Part shown: in pieces, positions 1 to 6,617 of the stretch
How positions within the stretch are numbered: position 1 is the stretch's first letter
Layout of the letters: each line of letters starts with the position of its first letter
Notes under the pieces: generated by a model
Told to the model about the DNA's origin: nothing
Seen by the model: only the letters and a program-made list of their open reading frames with translations
Database searches by the model: none
Source: Thiosocius sp965601425
GTDB taxonomy: Bacteria > Pseudomonadota > Gammaproteobacteria > Chromatiales > Chromatiaceae
Reading direction: 5' to 3'
NCBI GenBank assembly: GCA_965601425.1
Contig: CBFCWF010000103.1
Span: 1-14,230 of the forward strand
DNA: 14,230 nt
Made by a program: the position numbers and the translations under genes

Positions 1-284
1 TCGGCGTCACCGGCAAAATCGATAGCCTCCTGCAATGAATGCACGACGAACCCGCCAGGCGCCTCAAAGGCCGGGTCACGTGAGACGACGATGTGCGTGC
101 GGTGCGGTAGCAGTCCGGGCAGGGATTCCCAGGTCAATCGCCCCATGACGATGGGCTTGCCCATCGTGAGGCGCTTGAAGTGCGCAAGATCTGCGGGCAT
201 GTGCCACGGCAGTTTGTTGCCGCAGCCAATGACGCCGTTGTCCGCGACCGCCGCGATGATCGAGAGGTTGACCAGAGGATTCAT
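1..284 (-). CDS. folA: Dihydrofolate reductase, N-terminal 94 residues (cut by window edge)
   Basis: Reduces dihydrofolate to tetrahydrofolate with NADPH in the cytoplasm, regenerating the folate that thymidylate synthase (also in this window) oxidises. The visible N-terminus reads MNPLVNLSIIAAVADNGVIG and continues with the DHFR landmarks: the NKLPWHMPADLAHFK segment (Trp, the acidic substrate-binding residue and the loop around it), then TMGKPIVMGRLTWESL, which holds the cofactor-binding MGR turn, then LLPHRTHIVVSR. The family is usually about 160-170 residues, so roughly 70 C-terminal residues lie beyond the left edge. The ATG at 284 is the first good start and gives the usual N-terminus. 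No Shine-Dalgarno sequence precedes it, but an extended -10-like element lies only 6 nt upstream (see that entry). It lies 71 bp downstream of the acidic microprotein, on the same strand. Confidence 0.95.
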   Translation of the reverse strand, partial: MNPLVNLSIIAAVADNGVIGCGNKLPWHMPADLAHFKRLTMGKPIVMGRLTWESLPGLLPHRTHIVVSRDPAFEAPGGFVVHSLQEAIDFAGDA

Positions 285-290
285 CGGGCG

Positions 291-299
291 ATTTTAGCA
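291..299 (-). promoter_or_regulatory. Possible extended -10 promoter of folA
   Basis: On the minus strand, TG-C-TAAAAT ends 6 nt before the folA ATG. This matches the extended -10 pattern (TGnTATAAT, with TAAAAT one base off consensus). No good -35 hexamer is seen at the usual spacing. If it is used, transcription would begin at or within a base or so of the ATG, so the mRNA would be leaderless. This would fit the absence of a Shine-Dalgarno sequence. Inferred from sequence only. Confidence 0.35.
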
Positions 300-326
300 G
301 GTGGGCGCCGCGGATACCCTGGACGA

Positions 327-347
327 CCCGCGGCCTGAGGCCGCGGG
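327..347 (-). terminator. GC-rich perfect hairpin between the acidic ORF and folA
   Basis: CCCGCGGCC-TGA-GGCCGCGGG forms a perfect 9-bp stem with a 3-nt loop, just 8 bp past the stop codon of the 43-residue ORF. No T-run follows on either strand, so it is not a classical intrinsic terminator. It could slow polymerase, protect the 3' end of the upstream message, or separate folA expression from it. Confidence 0.35.
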
Positions 348-355
348 CGCTGCGC

Positions 356-487
356 TTACTCTTCCTCGTCGGGGAAAAGCTCCTCTTCGGCCTCGATCAT
401 CATTTCGAGGATCACCTCGACTTGCTCCGGCGCCTCTTCCGCCAGCGAAAGAAGTTCGCGACCGTCCAGTTCCAACTCGCCACTCAT
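356..487 (-). CDS. Small highly acidic protein of unknown function (43 aa)
   Basis: Not recognised. The 43 residues begin MSGELELDGRELLSLAEEAP and end in an acidic tail, LFPDEEE. There are 17 acidic residues (15 Glu, 2 Asp) against a single Arg, with no Lys, His, Cys or Trp. The middle (about 11-38) looks helical, with regularly spaced Leu, Val, Ile and Met. A Shine-Dalgarno-like GAGGTG lies 6 nt before the ATG, and an AT-rich promoter-like region lies just upstream, which together argue for a real gene. It lies between thyA and folA on the same strand: 175 bp after the thyA stop and 71 bp before folA. A role as a small regulator or a nucleic-acid-mimicking binding partner is only a guess. 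It is too short to assign a family by eye. Confidence 0.6.
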   Translation of the reverse strand: MSGELELDGRELLSLAEEAPEQVEVILEMMIEAEEELFPDEEE

Positions 488-521
488 GACCAACACCTCG
501 TCAGAGAATCATTAAATTTGT

Positions 522-549
522 ATATTATTATTTTCTGCTATCAGTTCAA
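522..549 (-). promoter_or_regulatory. Promoter-like AT-rich stretch upstream of the acidic ORF
   Basis: In an otherwise GC-rich window, positions about 505-555 are strikingly AT-rich. On the minus strand a -35-like TTGAAC (549-544) is followed after 16 nt by TAATAT (527-522, 4 of 6 matches to TATAAT). The predicted start near 515 would leave a leader of about 27 nt before the ATG at 487, enough for the GAGGTG ribosome binding site. It would drive the 43-residue ORF and possibly folA. Confidence 0.45.
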
Positions 550-662
550 TTTGCAAGCCCATGCCGCCGTTGCGCTTGATGCGGATCAAACCATTTATTG
601 CGCCGCACCATGCTGGCGCAGCCTGGGTTTCGCAATGCCTGCGTGGCCGCGCGGCCGACCGG

Positions 663-1496
663 TCAGACCGCGATCGGCGCCCTGATGTGCGGGTGGCATT
701 GATAGCCGGTCAGCGAAAAATGCTCGTAGCGGAACTCGAAAAGGTCTTTGACGTCCGGATCGAGCTGCATGCGCGGCAGATCGTAAGGCGTTCGGCTCAG
801 CTGCTCATCGGCCTGATCGAGGTGATTGCTGTACAGATGCGCATCACCGAGGGTATGAATGAACTCTCCCGGCTCGAGATCGCAGTTCTGGGCAATCATC
901 ATCGTCAGCAGCGCATAGCTGGCAATGTTGAAAGGGACGCCGAGAAAGACGTCGGCGCTGCGCTGGTAGAGCTGGCAAGAAAGGCGGCCGTCACAGACGT
1001 AAAACTGAAAAAACGCATGACAGGGCGCCAGGGCCATCCGGCCGGCGGCGACGTTCTGCTGAGGCGAAAGGCTCTCGTCCGGCAGGTCCACCGGGTTCCA
1101 TGCCGACACGATGATCCTGCGCGAGTCCGGGTTCTCTCGAATCTGCCGCAGCACCTGCTGGACCTGGTCGATGCGACGGCCGTCCGGTGTCGGCCAGGAT
1201 CGCCATTGATAGCCGTAGACGGGGCCGAGTTCTCCGTTCTCGTCGGCCCACTCGTCCCAGATGCTGACGCCGTTGTCCCGAAGATAGCCGACGTTGGTCT
1301 CGCCCCTGAGGAACCATAGCAGCTCATGTATCACCGACTTCAGGTGGATCTTCTTGGTGGTCACGAGGGGGAAGCCCTCGCGCAGATCGAAGCGCATCTG
1401 GTGGCCGAACAGTGACCAGGTCCCGGTCCCGGTGCGGTCGCCCTTGAAGTCGCCGAATTGACGAACCCGGTACAGCAGATCTAGATACTGTTTCAT
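663..1496 (-). CDS. thyA: Thymidylate synthase
   Basis: Methylates dUMP to dTMP using methylene-tetrahydrofolate, producing dihydrofolate for DHFR. The 277-residue product starts MKQYLDLLYRVRQFGDFKGD and carries the full ThyA signature set: DRTGTGT near residue 20, phosphate-binding PDSRRIIVSAWNP, the active-site segment MALAPCHAFFQF with catalytic Cys159, then QLYQRSADVFLGVPFN and HLYSNH, ending in APIAV. Compared from memory with the 264-residue E. coli enzyme, it has about 13 extra residues between SAWNP and MALAPCH, which other bacterial ThyA proteins also carry. The ATG lies inside the lgt stop codon (ATGA), so the two genes overlap by 4 bp and are very likely translationally coupled. 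The open frame extends further upstream, but only as a shadow of lgt. All catalytic landmarks are intact. Confidence 0.97.
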   Translation of the reverse strand: MKQYLDLLYRVRQFGDFKGDRTGTGTWSLFGHQMRFDLREGFPLVTTKKIHLKSVIHELLWFLRGETNVGYLRDNGVSIWDEWADENGELGPVYGYQWRSWPTPDGRRIDQVQQVLRQIRENPDSRRIIVSAWNPVDLPDESLSPQQNVAAGRMALAPCHAFFQFYVCDGRLSCQLYQRSADVFLGVPFNIASYALLTMMIAQNCDLEPGEFIHTLGDAHLYSNHLDQADEQLSRTPYDLPRMQLDPDVKDLFEFRYEHFSLTGYQCHPHIRAPIAV

Positions 1497-2329
1497 GCCT
1501 CGCTCTTCCGAGTGTATGCGATGGTCAGCAGCGCGATGCCGCCGAGTACCATCGGCAGCGAAAGAAGCTGTCCCATCGTAACCCAACCGAATGCCAGATA
1601 ACCGATATGGGCATCGGGCAGACGCCAGAATTCCACCAGGAAACGGAACAGTCCGTACCCTATCAGGAACAGCCCGGAGACGCCCATCATGGGCCGCGGT
1701 CTGGCACTGAACCACCAGAGCACGAGGAACAGCACGACGCCCTCGAGCAAAGCCTCGTAAAGCTGTGTCGGATGCAGCGGCGGCGTCCATTCGGCGGGCA
1801 CGCCGAGCTGGAGCTTGTCAAAACACAACCCGGGGTGCGTGGCACAGCTCACGCGCATCGCCCATGGCACATCGCCGGGCGCCCCCCACAGCTCACCGTT
1901 TACGAAATTGCCGATGCGACCGGCCAGCAGGCCGAGCGGCACCAGGGGCGCAATAAAGTCGGTGAGCGCGAAGAATCGCTTGCCGTTGCGCCGACCGTAC
2001 CACCAGACGGCAACCAACACGCCGAGAAAACCGCCATGGAAGGACATGCCGCCTTCCCAGACACGCAGCAGCCTGAGCGGATCGTTCAGCCAGCCATCGA
2101 AGCTGTAAAAGAGCATGTAGCCGATGCGGCCGCCGAGGATCACGCCCAACGCGACATAGAAGAGCAGGTCGTCGACCTGATTCGCATTGATGACCGCGTA
2201 CGGCCGACGTGCGCGTCGGCGACCAAGCCACCATCCGGCGAGAAAGCCCACAAGATAGGTCAGCCCGTACCAGCGGATCGCGAGCGGTCCTATCTGCAGT
2301 GCGACGGGATCGAAATCGGGGTAGATCAT
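1493..2329 (-). CDS. lgt: Prolipoprotein diacylglyceryl transferase
   Basis: Inner-membrane enzyme that moves diacylglycerol from phosphatidylglycerol onto the lipobox cysteine of prolipoproteins, the first step of lipoprotein maturation. The 278-residue sequence has several hydrophobic segments (for example about 20-36, 55-76, 122-137 and near the C-terminus). It shows the Lgt hallmarks: an HGGFLG motif with His98 and the signature GRIGNFVNGELWG (137-149) with Arg138 and Asn141. The ATG at 2329 gives the expected N-terminus (MIYPDFDPVALQIGPLAIRW). No Shine-Dalgarno is visible, and an extended -10-like element lies 8 nt upstream. It is the first gene of an lgt-thyA unit; this pairing is common in gammaproteobacteria. 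It diverges from the unknown membrane protein at 2440. Confidence 0.97.
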   Translation of the reverse strand: MIYPDFDPVALQIGPLAIRWYGLTYLVGFLAGWWLGRRRARRPYAVINANQVDDLLFYVALGVILGGRIGYMLFYSFDGWLNDPLRLLRVWEGGMSFHGGFLGVLVAVWWYGRRNGKRFFALTDFIAPLVPLGLLAGRIGNFVNGELWGAPGDVPWAMRVSCATHPGLCFDKLQLGVPAEWTPPLHPTQLYEALLEGVVLFLVLWWFSARPRPMMGVSGLFLIGYGLFRFLVEFWRLPDAHIGYLAFGWVTMGQLLSLPMVLGGIALLTIAYTRKSEA

Positions 2330-2337
2330 GGCGCGCG

Positions 2338-2346
2338 AGTTTATCA
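2338..2346 (-). promoter_or_regulatory. Possible extended -10 promoter of lgt
   Basis: Minus-strand TG-A-TAAACT ends 8 nt before the lgt ATG; TAAACT matches TATAAT at 4 of 6 positions, with the TGn extension. No clear -35 and no Shine-Dalgarno are present. A start at or about one base before the ATG would make a leaderless message, the same arrangement as seen for folA. Weak evidence on its own. Confidence 0.25.
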
Positions 2347-2439
2347 GCTATCGGTCCCGTTGCGAGGCGCGCGGTCGGTAAGACGATAGACAGTGGCCGG
2401 CATGCTGAGTAGGCTAGTCGCGCCCTCCCGGAGTCGGAC

Positions 2440-3693
2440 ATGCGCGCACTGCTCAAGCTGCTAATCACTCTGGTGCTGCTCGGTGTTCTCGCGCTCCTCT
2501 CGGCAGTCTGGTTCGTGCTGCAGGACAACCCGCTGGTCGAACCGTATGCATTGCTTTCCCCGCAAGATACGGCGCGCGCGCACACGCTGCTGGAACGCGA
2601 GGACCCGCGACGAACGTTCCGGGACGATCGGGAGGTGATCGTGATCGATGCGCCCGATCTCGAGCTGCTCGTCCGTCACCTGCTGGATCGACTGGGCGGC
2701 AGCGCCCGGGTGGGCCTCGCGCGGGACAGGCTGGATATCGCGGCGACGATTCCGATCCCTTATCTGCCACGCCGAAACAATCTCAATATCGTTGCGTCGC
2801 TGGACGCGACGCACGGGCGGCCCGGCTTCAGGGCACTGCGCATCGGCAGCCTCCAGGTGCCGCCGAAGACGGCCGACAGCCTAGCCCGATGGATGATCGA
2901 ACAACGGCTCGGAGCGAACCATCCAGATGCCAATGAGCACCCACTGGGGCAACTGGAGATCCACCCCGACGGCCTGCGCCTGAGCCGTCGATCGAACGCA
3001 GCGGCGGGCACCCCGGGAACCCGGATGTTGAGCACCGGCACCACACTGGAGGCCTTGCGCTTCTATCACGACCTGCTGGTTGAGCAGCAGGACCGCGGGA
3101 TCGGCCGGACAGGGGCCCTGGTCGCGTTGCTGGAACCGATGTTCCGGGCGGCCGAGGCCAGGTCGATCGATCGCGACCCGGTTGAGGAAAACACCGCGCT
3201 GCTCACGCTGCTCGGCGCCTGGGCGAGTCAAAGGGGGCTCGACGCGTTGGTGCCGGACCGCCCAAGAAGGCCGAGCGGCTTCTTGCTCAAACTGCAGGGC
3301 CGCAGGGATTTCGCACGACACTTCCTGGCCTCCGCCGCGCTGGCGGCACGCAGTAACGGTAGCCTGTCGAATGCGGTGGGCCTGTTCAAGGAAATCACAG
3401 ACGCGGGGCGTGGCTCGGGTTTCAGCTTCACCGACATCGCGGCCAACCGTGCGGGCACACGGTTCGGTGAACTGGCCGGCAGCTCCCCGCGGTCGGCCCG
3501 CGATCTTCAGCGACGACTCGCGGTTGGCATCACCGACAGTGACCTGATGCCTGCCGCCGCAGACCTGCCAGAACACCTGGATAGCGACGCCTTCCGGCAA
3601 CGCTTTGGTCATGTCGGCAGCCCCGCTTATCAAGCCGTCATGCGCGAGATCGAACAGCGCATCGACGCCAGTGGACTCTACCGCGATCGTTAG
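2440..3693 (+). CDS. Membrane-anchored protein of unknown function (417 aa)
   Basis: No recognised function. Residues about 4-29 form one hydrophobic helix after a short basic start (MRALLKLLITLVLLGVLALL), so it is probably anchored in the inner membrane with the rest in the periplasm. There is no lipobox. The middle (about 60-180) looks like a beta-rich domain (REVIVIDAPDLELLVRHLL, RLDIAATIPIPYLP, LEIHPDGLRLSRR). The C-terminal half is helical. It holds a striking segment, GRGSGFSFTDIAANRAGTRF (about 326-345), and ends with RFGHVGSPAYQAVMREIEQR. The two-part layout resembles conserved hypothetical proteins of gammaproteobacteria, as far as I can recall, but I cannot name a family. Start choice is supported by GGAG 6 nt upstream of the ATG. 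It stands alone, divergent from lgt (110-bp gap) and 127 bp before the XRE regulator. Confidence 0.85.
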   Translation: MRALLKLLITLVLLGVLALLSAVWFVLQDNPLVEPYALLSPQDTARAHTLLEREDPRRTFRDDREVIVIDAPDLELLVRHLLDRLGGSARVGLARDRLDIAATIPIPYLPRRNNLNIVASLDATHGRPGFRALRIGSLQVPPKTADSLARWMIEQRLGANHPDANEHPLGQLEIHPDGLRLSRRSNAAAGTPGTRMLSTGTTLEALRFYHDLLVEQQDRGIGRTGALVALLEPMFRAAEARSIDRDPVEENTALLTLLGAWASQRGLDALVPDRPRRPSGFLLKLQGRRDFARHFLASAALAARSNGSLSNAVGLFKEITDAGRGSGFSFTDIAANRAGTRFGELAGSSPRSARDLQRRLAVGITDSDLMPAAADLPEHLDSDAFRQRFGHVGSPAYQAVMREIEQRIDASGLYRDR

Positions 3694-3770
3694 CCAGAAC
3701 ACGCCGTGAAGCGCACCCGCAGTTAATTCCCGACTTTTCCGCCAGTCTCAAGTTTTGATGCCCAACGCCG

Positions 3771-3778
3771 TTAGCTAA
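3771..3778. promoter_or_regulatory. Palindrome upstream of the XRE regulator gene
   Basis: TTAGCTAA is a perfect 8-bp palindrome 42 bp before the regulator ATG, in a locally AT-richer gap (3694-3820) that must hold its promoter. No convincing -35/-10 pair could be placed around it. It could be an operator for autoregulation, but a single short palindrome is weak evidence. Confidence 0.2.
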
Positions 3779-3820
3779 TCCACAACACAAGTGAGCAACC
3801 TTTACAGGCGAGAGTTGGCT

Positions 3821-4189
3821 ATGAGGCTCGTAGGAATGAACGGAACGAAGGTAATCCCGCATCATCTGCGTACGCTGGGAGAGCGCTTGCGCTACCGGCG
3901 CCGACAGATGGGCTGGACCCAGGAACAGCTTGCGGTGCAGGCGGGGACCAACCAGGCGGTGATCCAGAAAATCGAAAACGGCAAGAGCCTTCGGCCAAGG
4001 AAGATTGACGAGATCGCCGCCGTGCTGGACGTGAACCCTGCGTGGCTGATGTTCGGCGATGAAAAGGCGACCCCACTGACCGACGAGGCGCGCGAGATTG
4101 CGGAAAGTTGGATGACGCTCAGCGAAGGCGAGCGCGAGCGCGTGCGCAACGAGATCCGCATGCTCGCTGGCCGTCGGATGTCGTCCTGA
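3821..4189 (+). CDS. XRE-family helix-turn-helix transcriptional regulator
   Basis: A 122-residue DNA-binding protein. Residues about 17-75 form a Cro/CI-type HTH: LGERLRYRRRQMGWTQEQLA, then QAGTNQAVIQKIENGKSLRP as the recognition region, then KIDEIAAVLDVNPAWLMFGD, the usual end of this fold. The acidic, charged tail (EIAESWMTLSEGERERVRNE) is probably a short oligomerisation helix; no peptidase or ligand domain is attached. Three starts are possible: GTG 3791, ATG 3821 and ATG 3836. The ATG at 3821 has a purine-rich GGCGAGAG about 7-10 nt upstream and is preferred; 3836 also has GAGG at reasonable spacing. It stands alone between the unknown membrane protein and rlmI, with which it converges (13 bp). 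There are no phage genes nearby, so this is probably a chromosomal regulator. Its targets are unknown. Confidence 0.88.
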   Translation: MRLVGMNGTKVIPHHLRTLGERLRYRRRQMGWTQEQLAVQAGTNQAVIQKIENGKSLRPRKIDEIAAVLDVNPAWLMFGDEKATPLTDEAREIAESWMTLSEGERERVRNEIRMLAGRRMSS

Positions 4190-4202
4190 GTCGCCGCGAG
4201 CT

Positions 4203-5396
4203 TCAAAGCGTGGGCAGGACGCGCAGGTACAAGGCCTTGAGGTACGCGGTTTCCGGAATCGCCGGGTGAATCGGATGATCCGGACCCTGCTGACCTTGCT
4301 GCAGCAATTGAAGACCGCGGTCGCCGTGCCGGGCCGACTGCAGCACGGTCCGCAACAATTGATCCCGCTGCATATGAAAAGAACAAGAGGCCGACACTAA
4401 CAGGCCGTCACGCGCCAGCAGCCCCAGCGCGGCCTCGTTCAGACGACGGTACGCCAGCATCCCCTTTTTCAGATCCTTCTTGCGCTTTACGAACGCCGGC
4501 GGATCGAGCACGACAGCATCGAAACGTTCGCGCGCCGCGCGGAGTTCGCGCAGCGTGTCGAACGCATCGCCCTGGAGGCTGCTGACACGGTCACCGAGAC
4601 CATTGAGTTCGGCATTGTGCATCGCCTGTTCGAGTGCATGCGTCGAGGAGTCGACCGCAACCACCCTCTCCGCTCCTGCGTGCGCAGCACGCAGCGACCA
4701 GGCGCCCACATAGCTGCAGACGTCGAGCACGCGCAGTCCGCGCACATACCGCATGAACTGGTCACGATTCGCAGCCTGATCGTAGAACCACCCGGTCTTC
4801 TGACCCTTTGCGAGAGACACCTCGAAGCGACAACCGCCCTCCGTGACCGTCACCCGGTCGGGCACCTGACCGTGCGCGATTTCGACATAGCGTGCGAGCC
4901 CTTCCAGTTCCCGCACCGGGCTGTCGTTGCGCAGCATGATCCCGATCGGCCTCAGCACCTTGACCAGCGCATCGACCAGCGCCTCTCGCTGGGCCTCCAT
5001 GCCGGCGGTGGTCAGCTGAATCGCGAGATAGTCGCCGTAGCGGTCGACGACCACGCCAGGGACGCCGTCGGCCTCGCCGAACAGCAGGCGATAGTAAGGC
5101 GCGGCGTAAAGCCGCTCGCGAATCGCGAGCGCGACCTTGACACGATGCACCAGCAGTGAGCTGTCCAGTGCGACGCCCGGGCTACGGGTCACCAAACGGG
5201 CACAGATCAGGGAATTCGGATTCACATAGCCGAGACCCAGCCATTTGCCGCGACTGTCCTCGACCTGCACGACCTCGCCGGGCGAAAACCCCTTTAGCGG
5301 GGTCGCACGATTGTCGACCTCGTTGGAGTAGACCCAGAGGTGACCGCCGCGCAAACGCCTGTCCTGTCCCTTCGCCAGCTGGAGGCGCTCACCCAT
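4203..5396 (-). CDS. rlmI: 23S rRNA (cytosine-5) methyltransferase RlmI-like
   Basis: SAM-dependent enzyme of the RlmI/YccW group, which in E. coli makes m5C1962 in 23S rRNA. The 397-residue length fits the family. The N-terminus (about 1-75) is a PUA-type RNA-binding domain (LAKGQDRRLRGGHLWVYSNE, then FSPGEVVQVEDSRGKWLGLG). The Rossmann methyltransferase domain shows the SAM loop VLDVCSYVGAWSL at about 223-235, VVAVDSS after it, the DPPAF motif at about 297-301, and SASCSFHM near 335 with the cysteine expected of this class. The RLLFGEADGVPGVVVDRYGD segment is also typical. The gene lies 38 bp downstream of the YpfJ-type peptidase on the same strand, so it is probably co-transcribed. No clear Shine-Dalgarno precedes the ATG. 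Alternative: another member of the same PUA-methyltransferase family with a different target base. Confidence 0.92.
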   Translation of the reverse strand: MGERLQLAKGQDRRLRGGHLWVYSNEVDNRATPLKGFSPGEVVQVEDSRGKWLGLGYVNPNSLICARLVTRSPGVALDSSLLVHRVKVALAIRERLYAAPYYRLLFGEADGVPGVVVDRYGDYLAIQLTTAGMEAQREALVDALVKVLRPIGIMLRNDSPVRELEGLARYVEIAHGQVPDRVTVTEGGCRFEVSLAKGQKTGWFYDQAANRDQFMRYVRGLRVLDVCSYVGAWSLRAAHAGAERVVAVDSSTHALEQAMHNAELNGLGDRVSSLQGDAFDTLRELRAARERFDAVVLDPPAFVKRKKDLKKGMLAYRRLNEAALGLLARDGLLVSASCSFHMQRDQLLRTVLQSARHGDRGLQLLQQGQQGPDHPIHPAIPETAYLKALYLRVLPTL

Positions 5397-5434
5397 ATCC
5401 GCGGGGCCGGCCGGTAGTCGTTAGCCACGCACCG

Positions 5435-6361
5435 TCAGAGGTCATCGGCGCCAAAGGTATTGCAGGCCGCGATCGTGCCCTTTTCCAAGCCGGTCCGAAA
5501 CCAGCGCACACGCTGCGCGGAACTGCCGTGGGTGAAAGAATCCGGCGACACATAGCCGCGCGATTGCCGCTGCATCCGGTCGTCCCCGATCGCACTCGCG
5601 GCATTCAGCCCTTCCTCGATATCGCCTCTTTCCAGCAGCTGCCGCATGCGCGCGGCATGGTTTCCCCAGACCCCCGCGAAACAGTCGGCCTGCAGTTCCT
5701 GTTTGACCGACAATTCGTTCGCGTATTGCTTGCCACGGCCCCGGCCGGCCTTTTGCACCTCGGCTGAAATGCCGAGCAAGGTCTGCACATGGTGACCGAC
5801 CTCGTGGGCGATCACGTAGGCCTGCGCAAAATCACCCGGCGCCCCGAGCTTTCGCTTGAGGTCGTCGAAGAAGCTCAGGTCCAGGTAGACCTTCTGGTCG
5901 GCCGGACAGTAGAACGGACCCATCGCCGCCTGGCCCAGGCCGCACGCAGAGTTCACCGCGCCACGAAACAGCACCAGTTGGGGCTCCTTGTAGGTTTCAC
6001 CGGCCTGCGTGAAGATGTTGTTCCAGGTCTCTTCGGTATCGGCAAGCACCACGGAAACGAACTCGACGAGTTCCTGCTCCTGTGCACTCTGGCCTACCTC
6101 GCCCTGCTGATTGACCTGCCGTTGGTCCACGCCGCCACCCACCAGGCTGCCCAGACCCCCTCCCCCGGCGAAATAGCTAACGGCACCGACTGCGAGCAGC
6201 GCGAAGATGGTGCCCTTCACACCGAGGATCCTCAGGGCCAGCGGCAACAGGTGGAGCAGACTACCCCCGCCCCCGCCTCCGCCACGACGACCGAACGGAC
6301 TGGCCGAGGAGCCGCGCCGGTCTTCGACGTTGCTGCTCTGCCTTCTACCTTTCCAACGCAT
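5435..6361 (-). CDS. ypfJ: YpfJ-type neutral zinc metallopeptidase
   Basis: Predicted membrane-anchored zinc peptidase (Zn_peptidase family, PF04228; E. coli YpfJ). The 308-residue protein begins MRWKGRRQSSNVEDRRG, the family's usual start. A Gly-rich linker follows (27-33, seven Gly), then one transmembrane segment (about 38-64) and a periplasmic catalytic domain. That domain has HEVGHH at 186-191 (the HExxH zinc site) and the downstream ELQADCFAGVWGNH block (from 222) expected to supply the third ligand. It ends with SPDSFTHGSSAQRVRWFRTG, also characteristic. Its true substrate is not known. The frame stays open upstream to 6448, but GGAGG placed 6 nt before the ATG at 6361 and the conserved N-terminus fix the start. 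It is probably transcribed with rlmI and diverges from the YjgR-like ATPase gene. Confidence 0.93.
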   Translation of the reverse strand: MRWKGRRQSSNVEDRRGSSASPFGRRGGGGGGGSLLHLLPLALRILGVKGTIFALLAVGAVSYFAGGGGLGSLVGGGVDQRQVNQQGEVGQSAQEQELVEFVSVVLADTEETWNNIFTQAGETYKEPQLVLFRGAVNSACGLGQAAMGPFYCPADQKVYLDLSFFDDLKRKLGAPGDFAQAYVIAHEVGHHVQTLLGISAEVQKAGRGRGKQYANELSVKQELQADCFAGVWGNHAARMRQLLERGDIEEGLNAASAIGDDRMQRQSRGYVSPDSFTHGSSAQRVRWFRTGLEKGTIAACNTFGADDL

Positions 6362-6617
6362 CTCCCCCCTCCAGTTCGCACGCGCTGCGGCATGCAGACA
6401 ATTTTCGCAATCCTCGCACATCATGGTGCAGCGTGGCACCGACGGCAACTCGCGTGATCAGGGCTGCGCGGCCCGCCGCGATGCCGGGCAGGGGAGGACG
6501 TCGCACGCCCGGTCGAGCGGCCCGCCTCCAGCGACGGCGTCACGATCAACGGCTTCACCTCCCATGCGACGTCAACGACTTTCGGGTTAAAGTGCGCGCA
6601 AATTTGCGGAGACACCG
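6362..6617. other. Divergent intergenic region, 256 bp
   Basis: Separates the YpfJ-type peptidase (minus) from the YjgR-like ATPase (plus) and must hold both promoters. Short open frames cross it on both strands, but none has a recognisable product and a ribosome binding site. The only structured element noticed is the palindrome at 6597-6608. No convincing -35/-10 pair could be assigned. Confidence 0.5.
6597..6608. promoter_or_regulatory. 12-bp perfect palindrome at the yjgR ribosome binding site
   Basis: CGCAAATTTGCG is a perfect palindrome ending 9 nt before the ATG at 6618. Its right arm runs into the GCGGAGAC ribosome binding site. As DNA it could be an operator; as RNA a full hairpin is impossible without a loop, leaving about 4 bp. 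Either way it lies where it could control expression of the ATPase. Confidence 0.3.

Noticed and set aside
645..656. GGCCGCGCGGCC palindrome after thyA as an intrinsic terminator
   Set aside because: Self-complementary, but it would leave only a 4-bp stem once a loop is allowed, and no T-run follows on the minus strand.
1607..2389. Long plus-strand open frame (260 aa) across lgt
   Set aside because: It is the antisense shadow of a clearly real lgt gene; its translation is His/Gln/Glu-rich with no domain pattern and no ribosome binding site was found.
2881..3702. Minus-strand open frame of 273 aa opposite the unknown membrane protein
   Set aside because: The plus-strand frame has a membrane helix, ribosome binding site and full-length coherent sequence; the minus frame has neither.
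6362..6448. N-terminal extension of the YpfJ-type peptidase containing CEDCENC, which looked like a metal knuckle
   Set aside because: The family starts at MRWKGRR, and a strong GGAGG sits right before that ATG; the cysteine cluster lies upstream of the true start.
6421..6615. Minus-strand 64-residue open frame in the ypfJ-yjgR gap
   Set aside because: A few residues look protein-like (VVDVAWEVKPLIV), but there is no ribosome binding site, no recognised family, and it would overlap the yjgR promoter region.
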